Assembly (NCBI RefSeq): GCF_015356755.1
Contig: NZ_JADFCO010000058.1
Coordinates: 1-64,000 of the forward strand
DNA length: 64,000 nt
DNA from: Nonlabens antarcticus
GTDB taxonomy: Bacteria; Bacteroidota; Bacteroidia; Flavobacteriales; Flavobacteriaceae
Direction of reading: 5' to 3'
Part shown: piece after piece, positions 29,477 to 39,930 of the stretch
How the letters are laid out: each line of letters opens with the position of its first letter
Numbering within the stretch: the stretch's first letter is position 1
The notes under the pieces: generated by a model
Told to the model about the DNA's origin: nothing
Databases searched by the model: none
The model's input: only the letters and a program-made list of their open reading frames with translations
Made by a program: the position numbers and the translations under genes

Positions 29477-30325
29477 TTAATTATTGCTTTGTAAATTTTC
29501 AATTTCCCTAATTCGGTCTGCAAAGAAACCACTTTTTTCTGGATGTTGCAATTTTAAAACGGCATAGGATTTTATAGCCTTATCATAGTTTTTCTGCGCG
29601 AGATAAACCTTGGCCAGTGTTTCTGTCATAAGGTGTTTGCCACTATCTAATGGCTCTATAGTAGGCGTTCCAATCGGGCCTGTTTTACGAGGAGTAATTT
29701 TAGGTTTGGCAGCGAGAAACTCATCTATTCGCTTCATTTTATCGCTGCGATAATGGTCTTCTAATTCAGAAACGCTTATATTTTTTGATTGCTTCTGTGA
29801 TACATCTCTATCAATAGGAGTAACTCCCGTTAACTTGAGCCATTCGTGAAAACTGTGTTTCTCGTTTTTGGTGAAGTTCAAAACCTCATCAACATCAGCT
29901 TTCTTTTTTTCAAATAAATCCACATCAGCAACTTGGGTAAATTCTTTATCAATGTTAAGCACTGTCGTTTTGATGGGTGCTGGCTCATCAATGACATTCA
30001 CATCGACTTCTTGATCTATTACCACATCAAGTTCCTCGATCACTTCTTGTTGCTGTTTGATTTGCTCGCTAATTCTATTCTGAATGAAAACGTCAGAAGT
30101 AATAAAATCAAATAAAACGGATCTGTCTGTGGTGTGTGCGGCTGTTATTTGCAACTCCTTATTGTATAAGGGGCTTTGCTCATTATACAATCCCTTCAAG
30201 TAAATACTGCGTGCTGCCTGAAAATAGGGATGTTTATTGATAACACCAGATAGCATTTCTAGATCGTCTGTATGCAGTTGATCTGGATTTGAAATTATGG
30301 TATGTAGACGTTCTAAATCGATCAT
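29477..30325 (-). CDS. TPR-like protein of the lptE-secG cluster
   Basis: A 282-residue cytoplasmic protein with no signal peptide. The N-terminal helical part (LHTDDLEMLSGVINKHPYFQAARSIYLKGL) and the C-terminal repeat (LAKVYLAQKNYDKAIKSYAVLKLQHPEKS) look like tetratricopeptide units; the middle is charged and probably disordered. It shares its start base with the end of lptE and abuts secG. The same protein accompanies lptE and secG in many Flavobacteriia. The function is unknown to me. Confidence 0.8.
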   Translation of the reverse strand: MIDLERLHTIISNPDQLHTDDLEMLSGVINKHPYFQAARSIYLKGLYNEQSPLYNKELQITAAHTTDRSVLFDFITSDVFIQNRISEQIKQQQEVIEELDVVIDQEVDVNVIDEPAPIKTTVLNIDKEFTQVADVDLFEKKKADVDEVLNFTKNEKHSFHEWLKLTGVTPIDRDVSQKQSKNISVSELEDHYRSDKMKRIDEFLAAKPKITPRKTGPIGTPTIEPLDSGKHLMTETLAKVYLAQKNYDKAIKSYAVLKLQHPEKSGFFADRIREIENLQSNN

Positions 30326-30837
30326 TACCAGTTTGTCAGTGTATCGTTATAAATCTCTTGTGTGATCTGGTCAAATATTACTTCCAGGGCAATATCTAAT
30401 GCCGCGTTTTGTAATTGTGTGTTTGCAGGGTAATCGTAATAGAATGTGTATGATTTTTCAAAGCTTTTCTCATCATCCTTATTATTAACAAAGCGAACGT
30501 TGATGTCAATTGTCACCCTGTTCTGTGACGCTCGATTGTCTGCTGTTGCAGTGATAGGAGATATGTAATATCTAGTTATCTCCCCTTGATACAAGTAATC
30601 TCCGTTTGAATTAACGAGACTTAAACTGGTTTGATCCTGAATCAAATCTTGCAAGGCAAGTGTGAATGTTCTCTCGATGCCTACTTCTACTTGTGTCGCT
30701 GTATATCCAAAATAATCAACCTGAAAAGTCTTTACATTATCGGGAATTGAGACGCCGCTCAAACTATAAAAACCACACGACTGCAAACTTGCAAATAGGA
30801 GTAGGGCACTTATTATCTTTAGAAATCTAGAGATCAT
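30325..30837 (-). CDS. lptE: LptE-family LPS assembly lipoprotein
   Basis: A 170-residue outer-membrane lipoprotein with lipobox SLQSCGFYSLSG near residue 21. It would plug LptD and help insert lipopolysaccharide into the outer membrane. The domain pattern (VKTFQVDYFGYTA, ITRYYISPITATAD, NRVTIDINVRFVN) fits the Bacteroidota LptE family. It overlaps the sigma54-activator gene by 11 bases and so is translationally coupled to it. Confidence 0.88.
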   Translation of the reverse strand: MISRFLKIISALLLFASLQSCGFYSLSGVSIPDNVKTFQVDYFGYTATQVEVGIERTFTLALQDLIQDQTSLSLVNSNGDYLYQGEITRYYISPITATADNRASQNRVTIDINVRFVNNKDDEKSFEKSYTFYYDYPANTQLQNAALDIALEVIFDQITQEIYNDTLTNW

Positions 30838-32149
30838 ATTGTTTGATTTTGCGGTACAATGTACGTTCTGATATGCCTAAATCATCAGCAGCTGCCTTGC
30901 GTTTACCTTCATGACGTTCTAGAGACTTTTTAATCAACTCAATTTCTTTGTCAACTAACGATAAGGATTCTTCCTCTTCAACTTCTTGAGCAAAATCATA
31001 GCGATCGCTAGAGCTTGCAGATTTTACAGTTTTAGTAGCTGGCTCTGATGATTTTTCATGAGAATCCTCTTGACTTACTTCATAAGCCTGATCGATGACA
31101 TCCTCATATGCATAGGAGTTGCTATCGTTGTTCTCATTGCTTTTGCCGCCGCCATAAATCCTATTGATCAACCCTTGCTGCTTTTCTTGAACCTCATCAC
31201 CACTGCTGGCGCTGTTCATAAGTTCGCTGGTAAGCTTCTTGAGATCATTGAGGTCATTCTTCATATCAAACAAAACCTTATACAAGATTTCACGCTCGTT
31301 AGCAAACTCGCTATCGCTCGTTTTTTTAGTACTTCCCACAACTGCAGGAAGATTTGATCCAGTATCTGGTAGGTATTCCTTTAAAGTAGGGGCATTGATA
31401 TTGCGCTCTTTTTCTAAAACACTTATTTGTTCTGCAACGTTGCGCAACTGTCTTATATTTCCACTCCAGCGGTAATTTGTCAAAGCCTGAATAGCTGGAT
31501 CGTCCAGTCGCAGCGTGGGCATTTTATATTTATTAGCAAAATCTGAACAGAACTTGCGGAATAGCAGGTGAATATCGCCCTTTCGCTCGCGCAACGGTGG
31601 CAACTCAATTTCTACGGTACTCAATCGATAATATAAATCTTCCCGGAATTTTCCCTTTTCAATCGCAGTGAATAAATTCACATTTGTTGCAGCGACGATA
31701 CGTACATCTGTTTTCTGAGTCTGGGAAGAACCTACTTTTAGAAACTCTCCATTTTCTAAGACTCTTAACAATCTGACCTGTGTAGGTAGTGGTAGTTCAC
31801 CTACTTCATCAAGAAAAATGGTACCGCCATCTGCAACTTCAAAGTAACCACTGCGCGTTTGTGTTGCACCGGTAAAAGCACCTTTCTCATGACCAAAAAG
31901 TTCAGAATCAATCGTTCCCTCTGGTATTGCACCACAGTTAACTGCAATATATTTAGCGTGTTTTCTAAAAGATTGCGAGTGGATAATGCGCGGGATGCTT
32001 TCTTTTCCTACCCCACTTTCTCCGGTAACGAGCACAGAAATATCTGTAGGTGCCACCTGCAATGCTTTCTCAATCGCACGGTTAAAAACTGCATCGTTTC
32101 CTATAAGTTCAAAGCGCTGTTTGACAGATTGTACTGTTTCTATACTCAT
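30827..32149 (-). CDS. Sigma54-interacting transcriptional activator
   Basis: A 440-residue AAA+ enhancer-binding protein without a receiver domain. Walker A is GESGVGKE near residue 43. The sigma54-contact loop is GAFTGAT, in [16 protein letters not shown], and Walker B is [12 protein letters not shown]; the arginine-finger region is [11 protein letters not shown] Fis-type HTH closes the protein ([18 protein letters not shown]). It binds DNA upstream of sigma54 promoters and melts them. Targets are unknown; it overlaps miaB by 4 bases and lptE by 11. Confidence 0.94.
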   Translation of the reverse strand: MSIETVQSVKQRFELIGNDAVFNRAIEKALQVAPTDISVLVTGESGVGKESIPRIIHSQSFRKHAKYIAVNCGAIPEGTIDSELFGHEKGAFTGATQTRSGYFEVADGGTIFLDEVGELPLPTQVRLLRVLENGEFLKVGSSQTQKTDVRIVAATNVNLFTAIEKGKFREDLYYRLSTVEIELPPLRERKGDIHLLFRKFCSDFANKYKMPTLRLDDPAIQALTNYRWSGNIRQLRNVAEQISVLEKERNINAPTLKEYLPDTGSNLPAVVGSTKKTSDSEFANEREILYKVLFDMKNDLNDLKKLTSELMNSASSGDEVQEKQQGLINRIYGGGKSNENNDSNSYAYEDVIDQAYEVSQEDSHEKSSEPATKTVKSASSSDRYDFAQEVEEEESLSLVDKEIELIKKSLERHEGKRKAAADDLGISERTLYRKIKQYDL

Positions 32150-33618
32150 AATGCTGCCGTTCTAAGTGGTCCTTCCATGTCACTATATCCTATGGCTTCT
32201 CCTATCAATGTCGCTCCTGTGCAATCATCCACCCGCACCAATACAAAATCTCCGGGCTTGTAATTTTCTTTTGGGAATACGGCCACAACGTTATGTGTTG
32301 TTTTTCCTGCCCATTGATCTGCAGATTTTTTTGAGGGCTTTTCGATCAGAACTTCTACAATGGTTCCTAGATTTTGAGCCGTTCTTTGAGCACTTGATTC
32401 TTGCTGTAGATCAATAATCTCTACCAGTCGTCTTTTCTTTACTTCTTCTGGAATGTCGTCTGGCATCTTGCGAGCCGCCATCGTTCCTGGACGTTCTGAA
32501 TAGGCAAACATAAATCCGAAATCATAACCTACGTAACGCATTAAGCTCAAAGTATCCTGATGATCTTCTTCAGTTTCTGTCGGGAATCCAGTGATAATAT
32601 CCTGGGAAATGGAAACACCTGGAATGATGCTTTTTACACGATCAATTAAGTCCATGTATTCTTGTCGGGTATGCAGTCGGTTCATCTCTTGCAAGATTCT
32701 ATCACTTCCAGATTGTACGGGTAAGTGAATGTAATCGCAAATATTTCTATGCGCGGCCATAGCGTGCAGCACGTCATCACTAATATCTTGCGGATTACTG
32801 GTGGAGAATCGAACTCTCATTCCCGGTTGTGCGTTAGCCACTTTATGTAGCAATTGAGCAAAGTCAACGGCAGTAGCTTTGGCCATTTTACTAGCTTTTT
32901 TGTAATCTTTTTTGAGTCCGCCGCCATACCATAAATAGGAATCGACATTTTGACCCAATAAGGTAATTTCTTTAAATCCTTTTGCTGCTAGGTCATTAAC
33001 TTCATCTAGAATTGAGTGAGGATCACGGCTGCGCTCGCGACCGCGGGTAAATGGGACCACGCAAAACGTACACATGTTATCACAACCTCTGGTGATGGAC
33101 ACAAAGGCGCTCACACCGTTGGAATTTAATCGGACCGGAGATACATCAGCATAAGTTTCATCTCGCGATAGCAAAACGTTGACCGCATCACGACCGTCAT
33201 CAATCTCTGCAATTAAATTAGGGAGGTCTTTGTAAGCATCTGGTCCCACGACCATATCTACAATCTTTTCCTCCTCGAGAAATTTAGATTTCAAGCGTTC
33301 TGCCATGCAACCTAGAACGCCCACTTTCATATTGGGATTGTGACTCGCCTTGACGGCATTATATTTCTCGAGACGCTTGCGCACGGTTTGTTCTGCCTTA
33401 TCGCGTATAGAACAAGTATTTACAAGAACAAGATCTGCTTCTTCCAGATTTTGAGTGGTATTAAATCCCTGGGTAGCAAGAATGGAAGCCACGACCTCAC
33501 TATCAGCAAAGTTCATCTGGCAGCCATAACTTTCTATAAAGAGCTTACGTTTATTCTGCTCCATAGGAGCGACTTTCATAGCCGTTCCTTGTAAATTTTC
33601 ATCAATAATCTTTTCCAT
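32146..33618 (-). CDS. miaB: tRNA methylthiotransferase MiaB
   Basis: A radical-SAM enzyme that adds a methylthio group to i6A37 of tRNA. The N-terminal MTTase domain has [22 protein letters not shown] and [11 protein letters not shown], which supply three [4Fe-4S] cysteines. The radical SAM CxxxCxxC is in [17 protein letters not shown]. The TRAM domain ends the protein. I place the start at the ATG at 33618 ([11 protein letters not shown]), giving 490 residues. A frame extension upstream to 33663 adds 15 residues that do not look conserved. Confidence 0.95.
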   Translation of the reverse strand: MEKIIDENLQGTAMKVAPMEQNKRKLFIESYGCQMNFADSEVVASILATQGFNTTQNLEEADLVLVNTCSIRDKAEQTVRKRLEKYNAVKASHNPNMKVGVLGCMAERLKSKFLEEEKIVDMVVGPDAYKDLPNLIAEIDDGRDAVNVLLSRDETYADVSPVRLNSNGVSAFVSITRGCDNMCTFCVVPFTRGRERSRDPHSILDEVNDLAAKGFKEITLLGQNVDSYLWYGGGLKKDYKKASKMAKATAVDFAQLLHKVANAQPGMRVRFSTSNPQDISDDVLHAMAAHRNICDYIHLPVQSGSDRILQEMNRLHTRQEYMDLIDRVKSIIPGVSISQDIITGFPTETEEDHQDTLSLMRYVGYDFGFMFAYSERPGTMAARKMPDDIPEEVKKRRLVEIIDLQQESSAQRTAQNLGTIVEVLIEKPSKKSADQWAGKTTHNVVAVFPKENYKPGDFVLVRVDDCTGATLIGEAIGYSDMEGPLRTAAL

Positions 33619-33663
33619 CATCGCAATCTTAAATAAAGAGTGCAAAGATAGTTTTTTTGCCAT

Positions 33664-33910
33664 GGATGTGACAAAGTGGCAGCAGGTTTCTTGTGTGCTT
33701 TATTTTGAGGGCTATTTCGCTTTCGCGAAAGCGTAATAGAAAGGAATTAAAGTAACACGGGAATCTTTTATATTAAAGGGAAGTGAAGCGTTAAGGGTGC
33801 GTTGTCTTACATTATTTGTTAGCCATGCTAATGATACCTTATTATATAACTCACCCAATATGAAAACGTTATAGCATTATGCTTAATCCTAAACAGCTGT
33901 TTAGCAGCAT
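33664..33910. other. Divergent region between miaB and topA
   Basis: About 250 bp that must hold the miaB promoter and lead into the topA promoter. It contains palindrome copy 6. No gene is visible. Confidence 0.5.
33718..33733. repeat. 16-bp palindrome, copy 6 (between miaB and topA)
   Basis: CGCTTTCGCGAAAGCG, perfect, in the divergent gap. Confidence 0.9.
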
Positions 33911-33944
33911 TTTGAATTATAAATAAAAATATCATATACCTTTG
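33911..33944 (+). promoter_or_regulatory. Bacteroidota-type promoter for topA
   Basis: TTTG at 33911-33914 and TACCTTTG at 33937-33944, spaced 22 bases. It ends 21 bases before the topA ATG chosen here, which supports the start at 33966 rather than the upstream frame start at 33942, which lies inside the -7 box. Confidence 0.72.
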
Positions 33945-33965
33945 CAGCCTAAATTGAGATGTGGA

Positions 33966-36524
33966 ATGGCAAAGAATCTGGTAATCGTGGAGTCGCCTGC
34001 AAAGGCGAAGACAATAGAGAAATTTTTAGGAAAGGATTATAAAGTCGCGTCCAGTTTTGGACATATTGCAGACTTACCCGCTAAGGAGTTGGGTGTTGCA
34101 GTTGATAAAAATTTTGAGCCCAGTTACATTGTTAATAGCGACAAGAAAGACCTTGTTAAGAAGCTAAAGAAAATGGCTGCAGAGTCAGACATGGTATGGC
34201 TTGCGAGTGATGAGGATCGTGAGGGTGAAGCTATTGCATGGCACCTCGCAGAACAACTAGATCTTAAGAAGGAAAAGACCAAACGAATTGTTTTTAATTC
34301 CATTACAAAAAACGCGGTGCAGCACGCGATCGATAACCCACGGTCTATTGATTATGATCTAGTTAATGCACAGCAGGCACGTCGTGTTCTGGATAGGATT
34401 GTAGGGTATGAAATATCGCCTATTCTATGGCGTAAGGTTAAAGGTGGTGCAAGTGCCGGACGGGTACAATCTGTTGCCGTGCGATTAATTGTAGAACGGG
34501 AACAAGATATTATCGATTTTAAAAGCGATAATTTTTACCGTATCGATGCCGAGTTTCTAACGAAAGATAAAAAAGCATTAAAAGCTAAATTGCCTTCAAA
34601 CCTCTCGTCACGTAAGGAGGCAGAAGACTTTTTAGAAAAAAATAAGGGAGCAAAATTCCATGTTTCTGATCTTGTCAAAAAGCCAGCGACTAAATCTCCC
34701 GCGCCGCCATTTACAACATCAACTTTACAGCAGGAAGCTTCCAGAAAACTTTCCTTTAATGTAAGCCGTACCATGCAACTCGCACAACGATTGTATGAGG
34801 CTGGACTCATTACTTATATGAGAACGGATAGTGTGAATTTAAGTAGCGAAGCTAAATCTGGTGCTAAAAACGAAATAAATAAAGCCTACGGAAAAGATTT
34901 CCATAAGGAACGTAATTATAAAGGAAAATCCAAAGGAGCACAAGAAGCTCATGAGGCGATCCGTCCTACAGATTTTGCCCTACATAGCGGTGGTGCAGAT
35001 CGCGATCAGACTCGTTTATATGAGTTGATCTGGAAACGTTCTATTGCTTCCCAGATGAGTGATGCAAAATTAGAACGTACGAATGTTACTATATCTGCAG
35101 ATAAGCACGATAAAAACTTTACGGCTAGCGGAGAGATCGTCAAATTTGAAGGATTCCTAAAAGTTTATCTGGAAAGTACCGATGACGAGGATTTAGAACA
35201 AGAAGGATTGTTGCCTGACCTTAAAAAAGGACAAGAGTTAGACAATAAATTGATTACTGCAACAGAGCGTTTCTCGAGACCTCCTTATCGATATACAGAA
35301 GCTTCTCTGGTTAAAAAATTAGAAGAGTTAGGAATAGGAAGACCATCTACTTATGCACCTACCATTACTACTATACAAAATAGAAAGTATGTAGAGAAAG
35401 GAATGAATCTAGGTGAAGAACGTGCTTATGTTCAATTGCTTCTTAAGAATGACGCCATCAAGGAAAATGAACTAACAGAAACTACAGGGAGTAGTAAAGG
35501 AAAATTAATCCCAACTGACGTAGGTCGCGTGGTAAACGATTTTCTAGTAGAGCATTTCAAGAATATATTAGATTATAATTTTACCGCAAGAGTAGAAGAA
35601 TCTTTTGATAATATCGCAGAGGGGAAAGAGGAGTGGACAGATATGATGAGCCACTTCTATAAAGATTTCCACCCTACGGTAACAGATGTGGCAGAGAACG
35701 CAGAGCGTGAGGTAGGGGAACGAGTGCTGGGAACAGATGCTAAAACCGGTAAACCTATATCTGTTAGACTAGGAAGGTTTGGCGCAATGGCTCAGATAGG
35801 AACTGTAGAAGATGAAGAAAAACCACAATTTGCCAGTTTATTACCGTCTCAATCGCTCAATACCGTGACACTTGAGGAAGTTATGGATTTATTCAAACTT
35901 CCTAGAACTGTAGGTGAATACAATGGACATCCCGTTGAGGTGAGTCAAGGTCGCTTTGGTCCTTATGTAAAGTTCAATGAAAAGACGTTTGTCTCCCTTG
36001 AAGAAGGCGACGATCCTTTGACGTTGACTTTTGAACGTGCTGGAGAATTGATCGCATCTAAAGAAAAAGCAGATGCTCCTATATATATGTATGACGATCA
36101 ACCTGTAACAAAAGGTGTGGGTAGATTTGGCCCCTATATCAAATGGGCCGACATGTTCATCTCAGTGAATAAGAAATACGATTTTGATAATCTGACTAAT
36201 GACGATATTGAAACCTTGATTAAGGACAAGGTCCAAAAAGAAAAGGATAAACTAATCGTTGATTGGGAAGAAGAAGGAATACGCATTGAGAAGGCACGGT
36301 GGAAACGACACAATATAATCAAAGGGAAGATTAAAGTTGAACTGGCAAAAACCATTGATCCATTAACGATCACACTGGAACAAGCCAAGGAAATGATAGC
36401 GAAGAAAGCACCAAAGAAAAAAGCGGCAGCTAAAAAGAAACCTGCGGCCAAGAAGAAAACTACTGCAGCAAAAAAAGCACCGGCAAAGAAAAAAACAACT
36501 ACTGCGAAAGCGAAAAAGAAATAA
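33966..36524 (+). CDS. topA: DNA topoisomerase I
   Basis: An 852-residue type IA topoisomerase that relaxes negative supercoils. Toprim parts are LVIVESPAKAKTIEKFLG and SDEDREGEAIAWHL. The active-site Tyr is in LITYMRTDSVNLS near residue 289. The C-terminus lacks the four-Cys zinc ribbons of the E. coli enzyme. Instead it carries GRFG repeats (RLGRFGAMAQIG, SQGRFGPYVKFN, GVGRFGPYIKWA) and then a Lys/Ala-rich tail of histone-H1-like type (KKKAAAKKKPAAKKKTT). The start at 33966 (MAKNLVIVESP) is set by homology and by the promoter. Confidence 0.96.
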   Translation: MAKNLVIVESPAKAKTIEKFLGKDYKVASSFGHIADLPAKELGVAVDKNFEPSYIVNSDKKDLVKKLKKMAAESDMVWLASDEDREGEAIAWHLAEQLDLKKEKTKRIVFNSITKNAVQHAIDNPRSIDYDLVNAQQARRVLDRIVGYEISPILWRKVKGGASAGRVQSVAVRLIVEREQDIIDFKSDNFYRIDAEFLTKDKKALKAKLPSNLSSRKEAEDFLEKNKGAKFHVSDLVKKPATKSPAPPFTTSTLQQEASRKLSFNVSRTMQLAQRLYEAGLITYMRTDSVNLSSEAKSGAKNEINKAYGKDFHKERNYKGKSKGAQEAHEAIRPTDFALHSGGADRDQTRLYELIWKRSIASQMSDAKLERTNVTISADKHDKNFTASGEIVKFEGFLKVYLESTDDEDLEQEGLLPDLKKGQELDNKLITATERFSRPPYRYTEASLVKKLEELGIGRPSTYAPTITTIQNRKYVEKGMNLGEERAYVQLLLKNDAIKENELTETTGSSKGKLIPTDVGRVVNDFLVEHFKNILDYNFTARVEESFDNIAEGKEEWTDMMSHFYKDFHPTVTDVAENAEREVGERVLGTDAKTGKPISVRLGRFGAMAQIGTVEDEEKPQFASLLPSQSLNTVTLEEVMDLFKLPRTVGEYNGHPVEVSQGRFGPYVKFNEKTFVSLEEGDDPLTLTFERAGELIASKEKADAPIYMYDDQPVTKGVGRFGPYIKWADMFISVNKKYDFDNLTNDDIETLIKDKVQKEKDKLIVDWEEEGIRIEKARWKRHNIIKGKIKVELAKTIDPLTITLEQAKEMIAKKAPKKKAAAKKKPAAKKKTTAAKKAPAKKKTTTAKAKKK

Positions 36525-36530
36525 GCTTTT

Positions 36531-37691
36531 ATGATATTAGAGTATCTCAAACCTATTGATGAAGTCACTGCGGCTCATGCTAGGATTCAAGAACCTCGAA
36601 CTTTGGGACAGACCATCTTGATGCATACGGCACAGGATGGTCTTCCTAGTTTAGAAGATGTAGATCTGGCAATAATTTCTATTTTAGAAAACCGCAAGGA
36701 TGCTGCGGCTATATTTCAAGTGGAGAGTCTGGATGATATACGTATGAAGCTTTATGAACTTTTCCCGGGTAACTGGCACTCTACTATAGCTGATCTTGGA
36801 AATGTGGTTGCAGGAGAAACAGTGGAAGATACGTATTACGTAGTGCGGGAATTGACGGCTTATTTATTGGATAAGAATATCGTTCCTATATTTTTGGGAG
36901 GAAGTCAGGATATAATGTATCCCATCTACAGAGCTTATGATGAGCATAGCAAGATGATTAACGTGGTAAATATTGACAGTCGTTTTGATTTAGGGAATAT
37001 TGACTTACCTATTAGTAACCGCAGTTTTATAGGGAAAATGGTTGCTACAGAGCCTTATAATCTTTTCAATTACAGCAACTTGGGGTATCAAACCTATTTC
37101 AATTCTCAGGACGAGATTGACTTATTAGATCGCCTATATTTTGACGCGATACGTTTAGGTGTTTTGGATTCTGATATTACAATAGCAGAGTCGGTTTTGA
37201 GAGATGCAGATCTGGTGGGAATAGATGTCAGAAGTATTCGATCGAGTGACTTACTTTACGATAAAGGGGATCCAAATGGGTTTCAATCGACACAAATGTG
37301 TCGTATGTCGAGGTATGCAGGGATCAGCGATCGACTAACTACATTCGGTATTTTCGAAATTCCAACAGGTGATTTTGAGCTAATGTCGAGTGCTGTTTCT
37401 CAGATCATCTGGTACTTTATAGAGGGATATAATTACCGCAGTAATGAGTACCCAGTGGATGTTTCAAAGGACTTTTTGAGGTATCAAGTGCCTATAGATG
37501 ATGAGACCTTGATTTTCTATAAATCCAGCAAAACCGAACGCTGGTGGGTGGAGCTACCCTTTATTTCAAACGTTAATAATAAACTAAAACAATACACGTT
37601 ATTACCGTGTGATAAGGAAGATTATGTACAGGCAACTTCTCAAATTTTGCCGGAACGCTGGTTGAAAGCGCGGCAGAAAAACGAGGTATAA
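36531..37691 (+). CDS. Arginase-fold protein, metal site degenerate
   Basis: A 386-residue protein of the arginase/agmatinase/formiminoglutamase fold, judged by the order of motifs. The metal ligands are not kept. The GGDHS position reads GGSQD (residues 123-127), the DAHxD position reads DSRFD (149-153), and the SxDxDxxDP position reads GIDVRSIRSSD (230-240). It is therefore probably not an active ureohydrolase. It starts 7 bases after topA and lies just before gldK, a placement seen across Flavobacteriia, so a structural or regulatory role there is an inference. Confidence 0.75.
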   Translation: MILEYLKPIDEVTAAHARIQEPRTLGQTILMHTAQDGLPSLEDVDLAIISILENRKDAAAIFQVESLDDIRMKLYELFPGNWHSTIADLGNVVAGETVEDTYYVVRELTAYLLDKNIVPIFLGGSQDIMYPIYRAYDEHSKMINVVNIDSRFDLGNIDLPISNRSFIGKMVATEPYNLFNYSNLGYQTYFNSQDEIDLLDRLYFDAIRLGVLDSDITIAESVLRDADLVGIDVRSIRSSDLLYDKGDPNGFQSTQMCRMSRYAGISDRLTTFGIFEIPTGDFELMSSAVSQIIWYFIEGYNYRSNEYPVDVSKDFLRYQVPIDDETLIFYKSSKTERWWVELPFISNVNNKLKQYTLLPCDKEDYVQATSQILPERWLKARQKNEV

Positions 37692-37805
37692 TAGAGGTTC
37701 TCAAAGCATTAATATCAAACAAACAAAAAGAAAAAAGTTGGCGGAATGGAATCTTTTAAATAGGTTTACCGGCTTTTAAATCTTAAACCAAAGAGGAACG
37801 TAAAT

Positions 37806-39167
37806 ATGAAAAAGTTACTTATGCTAGTTGCGGTTGTTGGTTTTCTTGCCAGTTGTGGTAAGGGAGATCGAGGACAACTGGTAGGTGCAAAAGGGAAAAA
37901 ATGGCATCCGGAGAAACCCTACGGAATGACACTAGTTCCTGGAGGTGCATTTATAATGGGTAAGGCTGATGATGACATCGCTGCTACATTGAATGCGCCA
38001 CCTAAAACAGTTACAGTGACTTCCTTTTATATGGATGAGACTGAAATTACTAATGCTGAATATCGCAAGTTTACCAACTGGGTACGTGATTCCACATTAA
38101 GGATGCGACTTGCTATTATGGCAGACGACAATGGGTTGACACCAGGAAGTGGTGGTACCGGTGATTTTGCATTTAAGGATGCTGCTGAAGACCCATCCGT
38201 ATGGCAACAGTATGTGTTAGAAAATTATGTAGGTCTAGGAGAAACAGGGTATGAAGGTCGTTATCTCAATTGGGATGAAGAATTGATCTGGGATACTGCA
38301 GACATTCCAGATGAATATTATGCAGAAGCTTACGACTCCATGTACATTCCTTATGAGGAAGCTTACAATGGAGTTCGAACCATAGATGTAGAAAAATTGA
38401 TCTATAGATATTCCGTGCAGGATATTGAAAAAGCGGCTCGCAACCCTGGTTTAAAAAGAAAGGATTTCATCAGTCAGAATGAAATCAAGATTTATCCAGA
38501 TACCACCGTATGGATCCGTGATTTTAATTACAGTTATAATGAGCCCATGCACAATGATTATTATTATCATGAGGCATACAGTGATTATCCAGTAGTAGGA
38601 GTGAACTGGGAACAGGCTAAAGCATTTTGTCAGTGGAGAACTACCTATCACGACAATTATAGAAGTAAACGCAATTTAGAACGTGTTTTTCCATACCGAC
38701 TTCCTACGGAGGCAGAATGGGAGTATGCAGCACGTGGTGGTCTAGAAGGAGCAACATACCCATGGGGTGGATTTTATGCTAAAAATGACAGAGGCTGTTT
38801 TATGGCAAATTTCAAACCTTTACGTGGAGATTATGCTGCAGATCAAGCTTTGTACACGGTAGAGGCAAAATCATACGATCCTAACGATTACAATCTGTAC
38901 AATATGTCAGGAAACGTTTCAGAATGGGTAAACTCTTCTTATGAGCCAGGTGCCTATGAATATATGTCTTCCATGAATCCTGTAGTTAATGACGAGAGTA
39001 ACCGTCGCAAGGGAGTTCGCGGTGGATCCTGGAAAGACGTTTCTTACTTCCTAGAAGTTGGAACTAGAGACTATGAGTATCAGGATTCTGCAAGAAGCTA
39101 TATAGGTTTCAGAACTGTTCAATCATACGTGGGAACAGATGTTACCCTAAATGCGGCTACAAATTAA
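37806..39167 (+). CDS. gldK: Gliding/T9SS lipoprotein GldK
   Basis: A 453-residue lipoprotein (lipobox FLASCGKGD, Cys17) of the formylglycine-generating-enzyme-like (SUMF1) fold. It has MTLVPGGAFIMG near the start, FPYRLPTEAEWEYAARGG, NMSGNVSEWVNS and GGSWKDV. With GldN it forms the periplasmic ring under the outer membrane in the type IX secretion system and gliding machine. The enzyme fold is used structurally here. It is first of gldKLMN. Confidence 0.95.
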   Translation: MKKLLMLVAVVGFLASCGKGDRGQLVGAKGKKWHPEKPYGMTLVPGGAFIMGKADDDIAATLNAPPKTVTVTSFYMDETEITNAEYRKFTNWVRDSTLRMRLAIMADDNGLTPGSGGTGDFAFKDAAEDPSVWQQYVLENYVGLGETGYEGRYLNWDEELIWDTADIPDEYYAEAYDSMYIPYEEAYNGVRTIDVEKLIYRYSVQDIEKAARNPGLKRKDFISQNEIKIYPDTTVWIRDFNYSYNEPMHNDYYYHEAYSDYPVVGVNWEQAKAFCQWRTTYHDNYRSKRNLERVFPYRLPTEAEWEYAARGGLEGATYPWGGFYAKNDRGCFMANFKPLRGDYAADQALYTVEAKSYDPNDYNLYNMSGNVSEWVNSSYEPGAYEYMSSMNPVVNDESNRRKGVRGGSWKDVSYFLEVGTRDYEYQDSARSYIGFRTVQSYVGTDVTLNAATN

Positions 39168-39222
39168 CCGACCCATTTTCACTAATAATCATTTTATAAC
39201 CTTTAACTAAGTACATTCTCTA

Positions 39223-39888
39223 ATGGCACAATCTAAAACAACAAAGAAATTATTTAACATGGCTTACGGCCTAGGAGCGTCTATTGTAATTGTAGGAGCA
39301 CTTTTTAAAATCCTTCACTGGGAACTGCCTTTAGGTTTTTATACACTCACAGGTGGTGATCTTCTTGCGATAGGACTTTTAACTGAAGCTCTGATTTTTG
39401 CTATTTCAGCGTTTGAACCGGTAGAAGATAACTTAGACTGGTCTATTGTTTATCCAGAACTTGCTGGTGGTATGGCTTCCGCGAAAGCGAAACAAGTAAC
39501 TGTATTAGAGGAAGAAGATGCTCAGGGAATGTTATCAAAAAAACTGGATGCTATGTTAAAAGACGCTAAGGTTGATGCGGCATTAATGGAAAGCCTGGGA
39601 ACAAGCATAAGAAGTTTTGAAGGAGCAGCAAAGGGAATGGCTCCAACTGCAGAAGCAATGTCTTCTACAAGAAAATATTCTGAGGAAATGGCACTTGCTG
39701 CAGCCCAGATGGAATCATTGAACAGTCTTTATAAAGTACAAGTAGAAAGCACAGCTAGACAAGCCGAAATGAATGAGCAAGTTGCTCATAATGCAGGTCG
39801 TCTTAAAGATCAAATGGAAGGATTAGCAAACAACCTAAGCAGCCTAAATGGCGTTTATGGGAATATGCTAGGAGCCATGAAAGGTTAA
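39223..39888 (+). CDS. gldL: Gliding/T9SS motor protein GldL
   Basis: A 221-residue inner-membrane protein with two helices near residues 14-33 and 38-60, then a long cytoplasmic helical part. The first helix region YGLGASIVIVGALFKILHW holds the Lys/His typical of GldL, and EALIFAISAFEP carries the conserved Glu in helix 2. GldL and GldM make the proton-driven motor. A variant palindrome adds ASAKA at 39475-39490. Confidence 0.95.
   Translation: MAQSKTTKKLFNMAYGLGASIVIVGALFKILHWELPLGFYTLTGGDLLAIGLLTEALIFAISAFEPVEDNLDWSIVYPELAGGMASAKAKQVTVLEEEDAQGMLSKKLDAMLKDAKVDAALMESLGTSIRSFEGAAKGMAPTAEAMSSTRKYSEEMALAAAQMESLNSLYKVQVESTARQAEMNEQVAHNAGRLKDQMEGLANNLSSLNGVYGNMLGAMKG
39475..39490. repeat. Variant palindrome (inside gldL)
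   Basis: GCTTCCGCGAAAGCGA: the 16-bp element with one changed base in the left arm (TTCC for TTTC), encoding ASAKA. Confidence 0.65.
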
Positions 39889-39930
39889 TTAGTAAAAATT
39901 AAATAACAAAAACACACTAATTAAATAATT

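Noticed and set aside
36134-36568. 144-residue minus-strand hydrophobic frame
   Set aside because: It is the shadow of the Lys/Ala-rich tail of TopA, whose codons read as Phe/Ala on the other strand.
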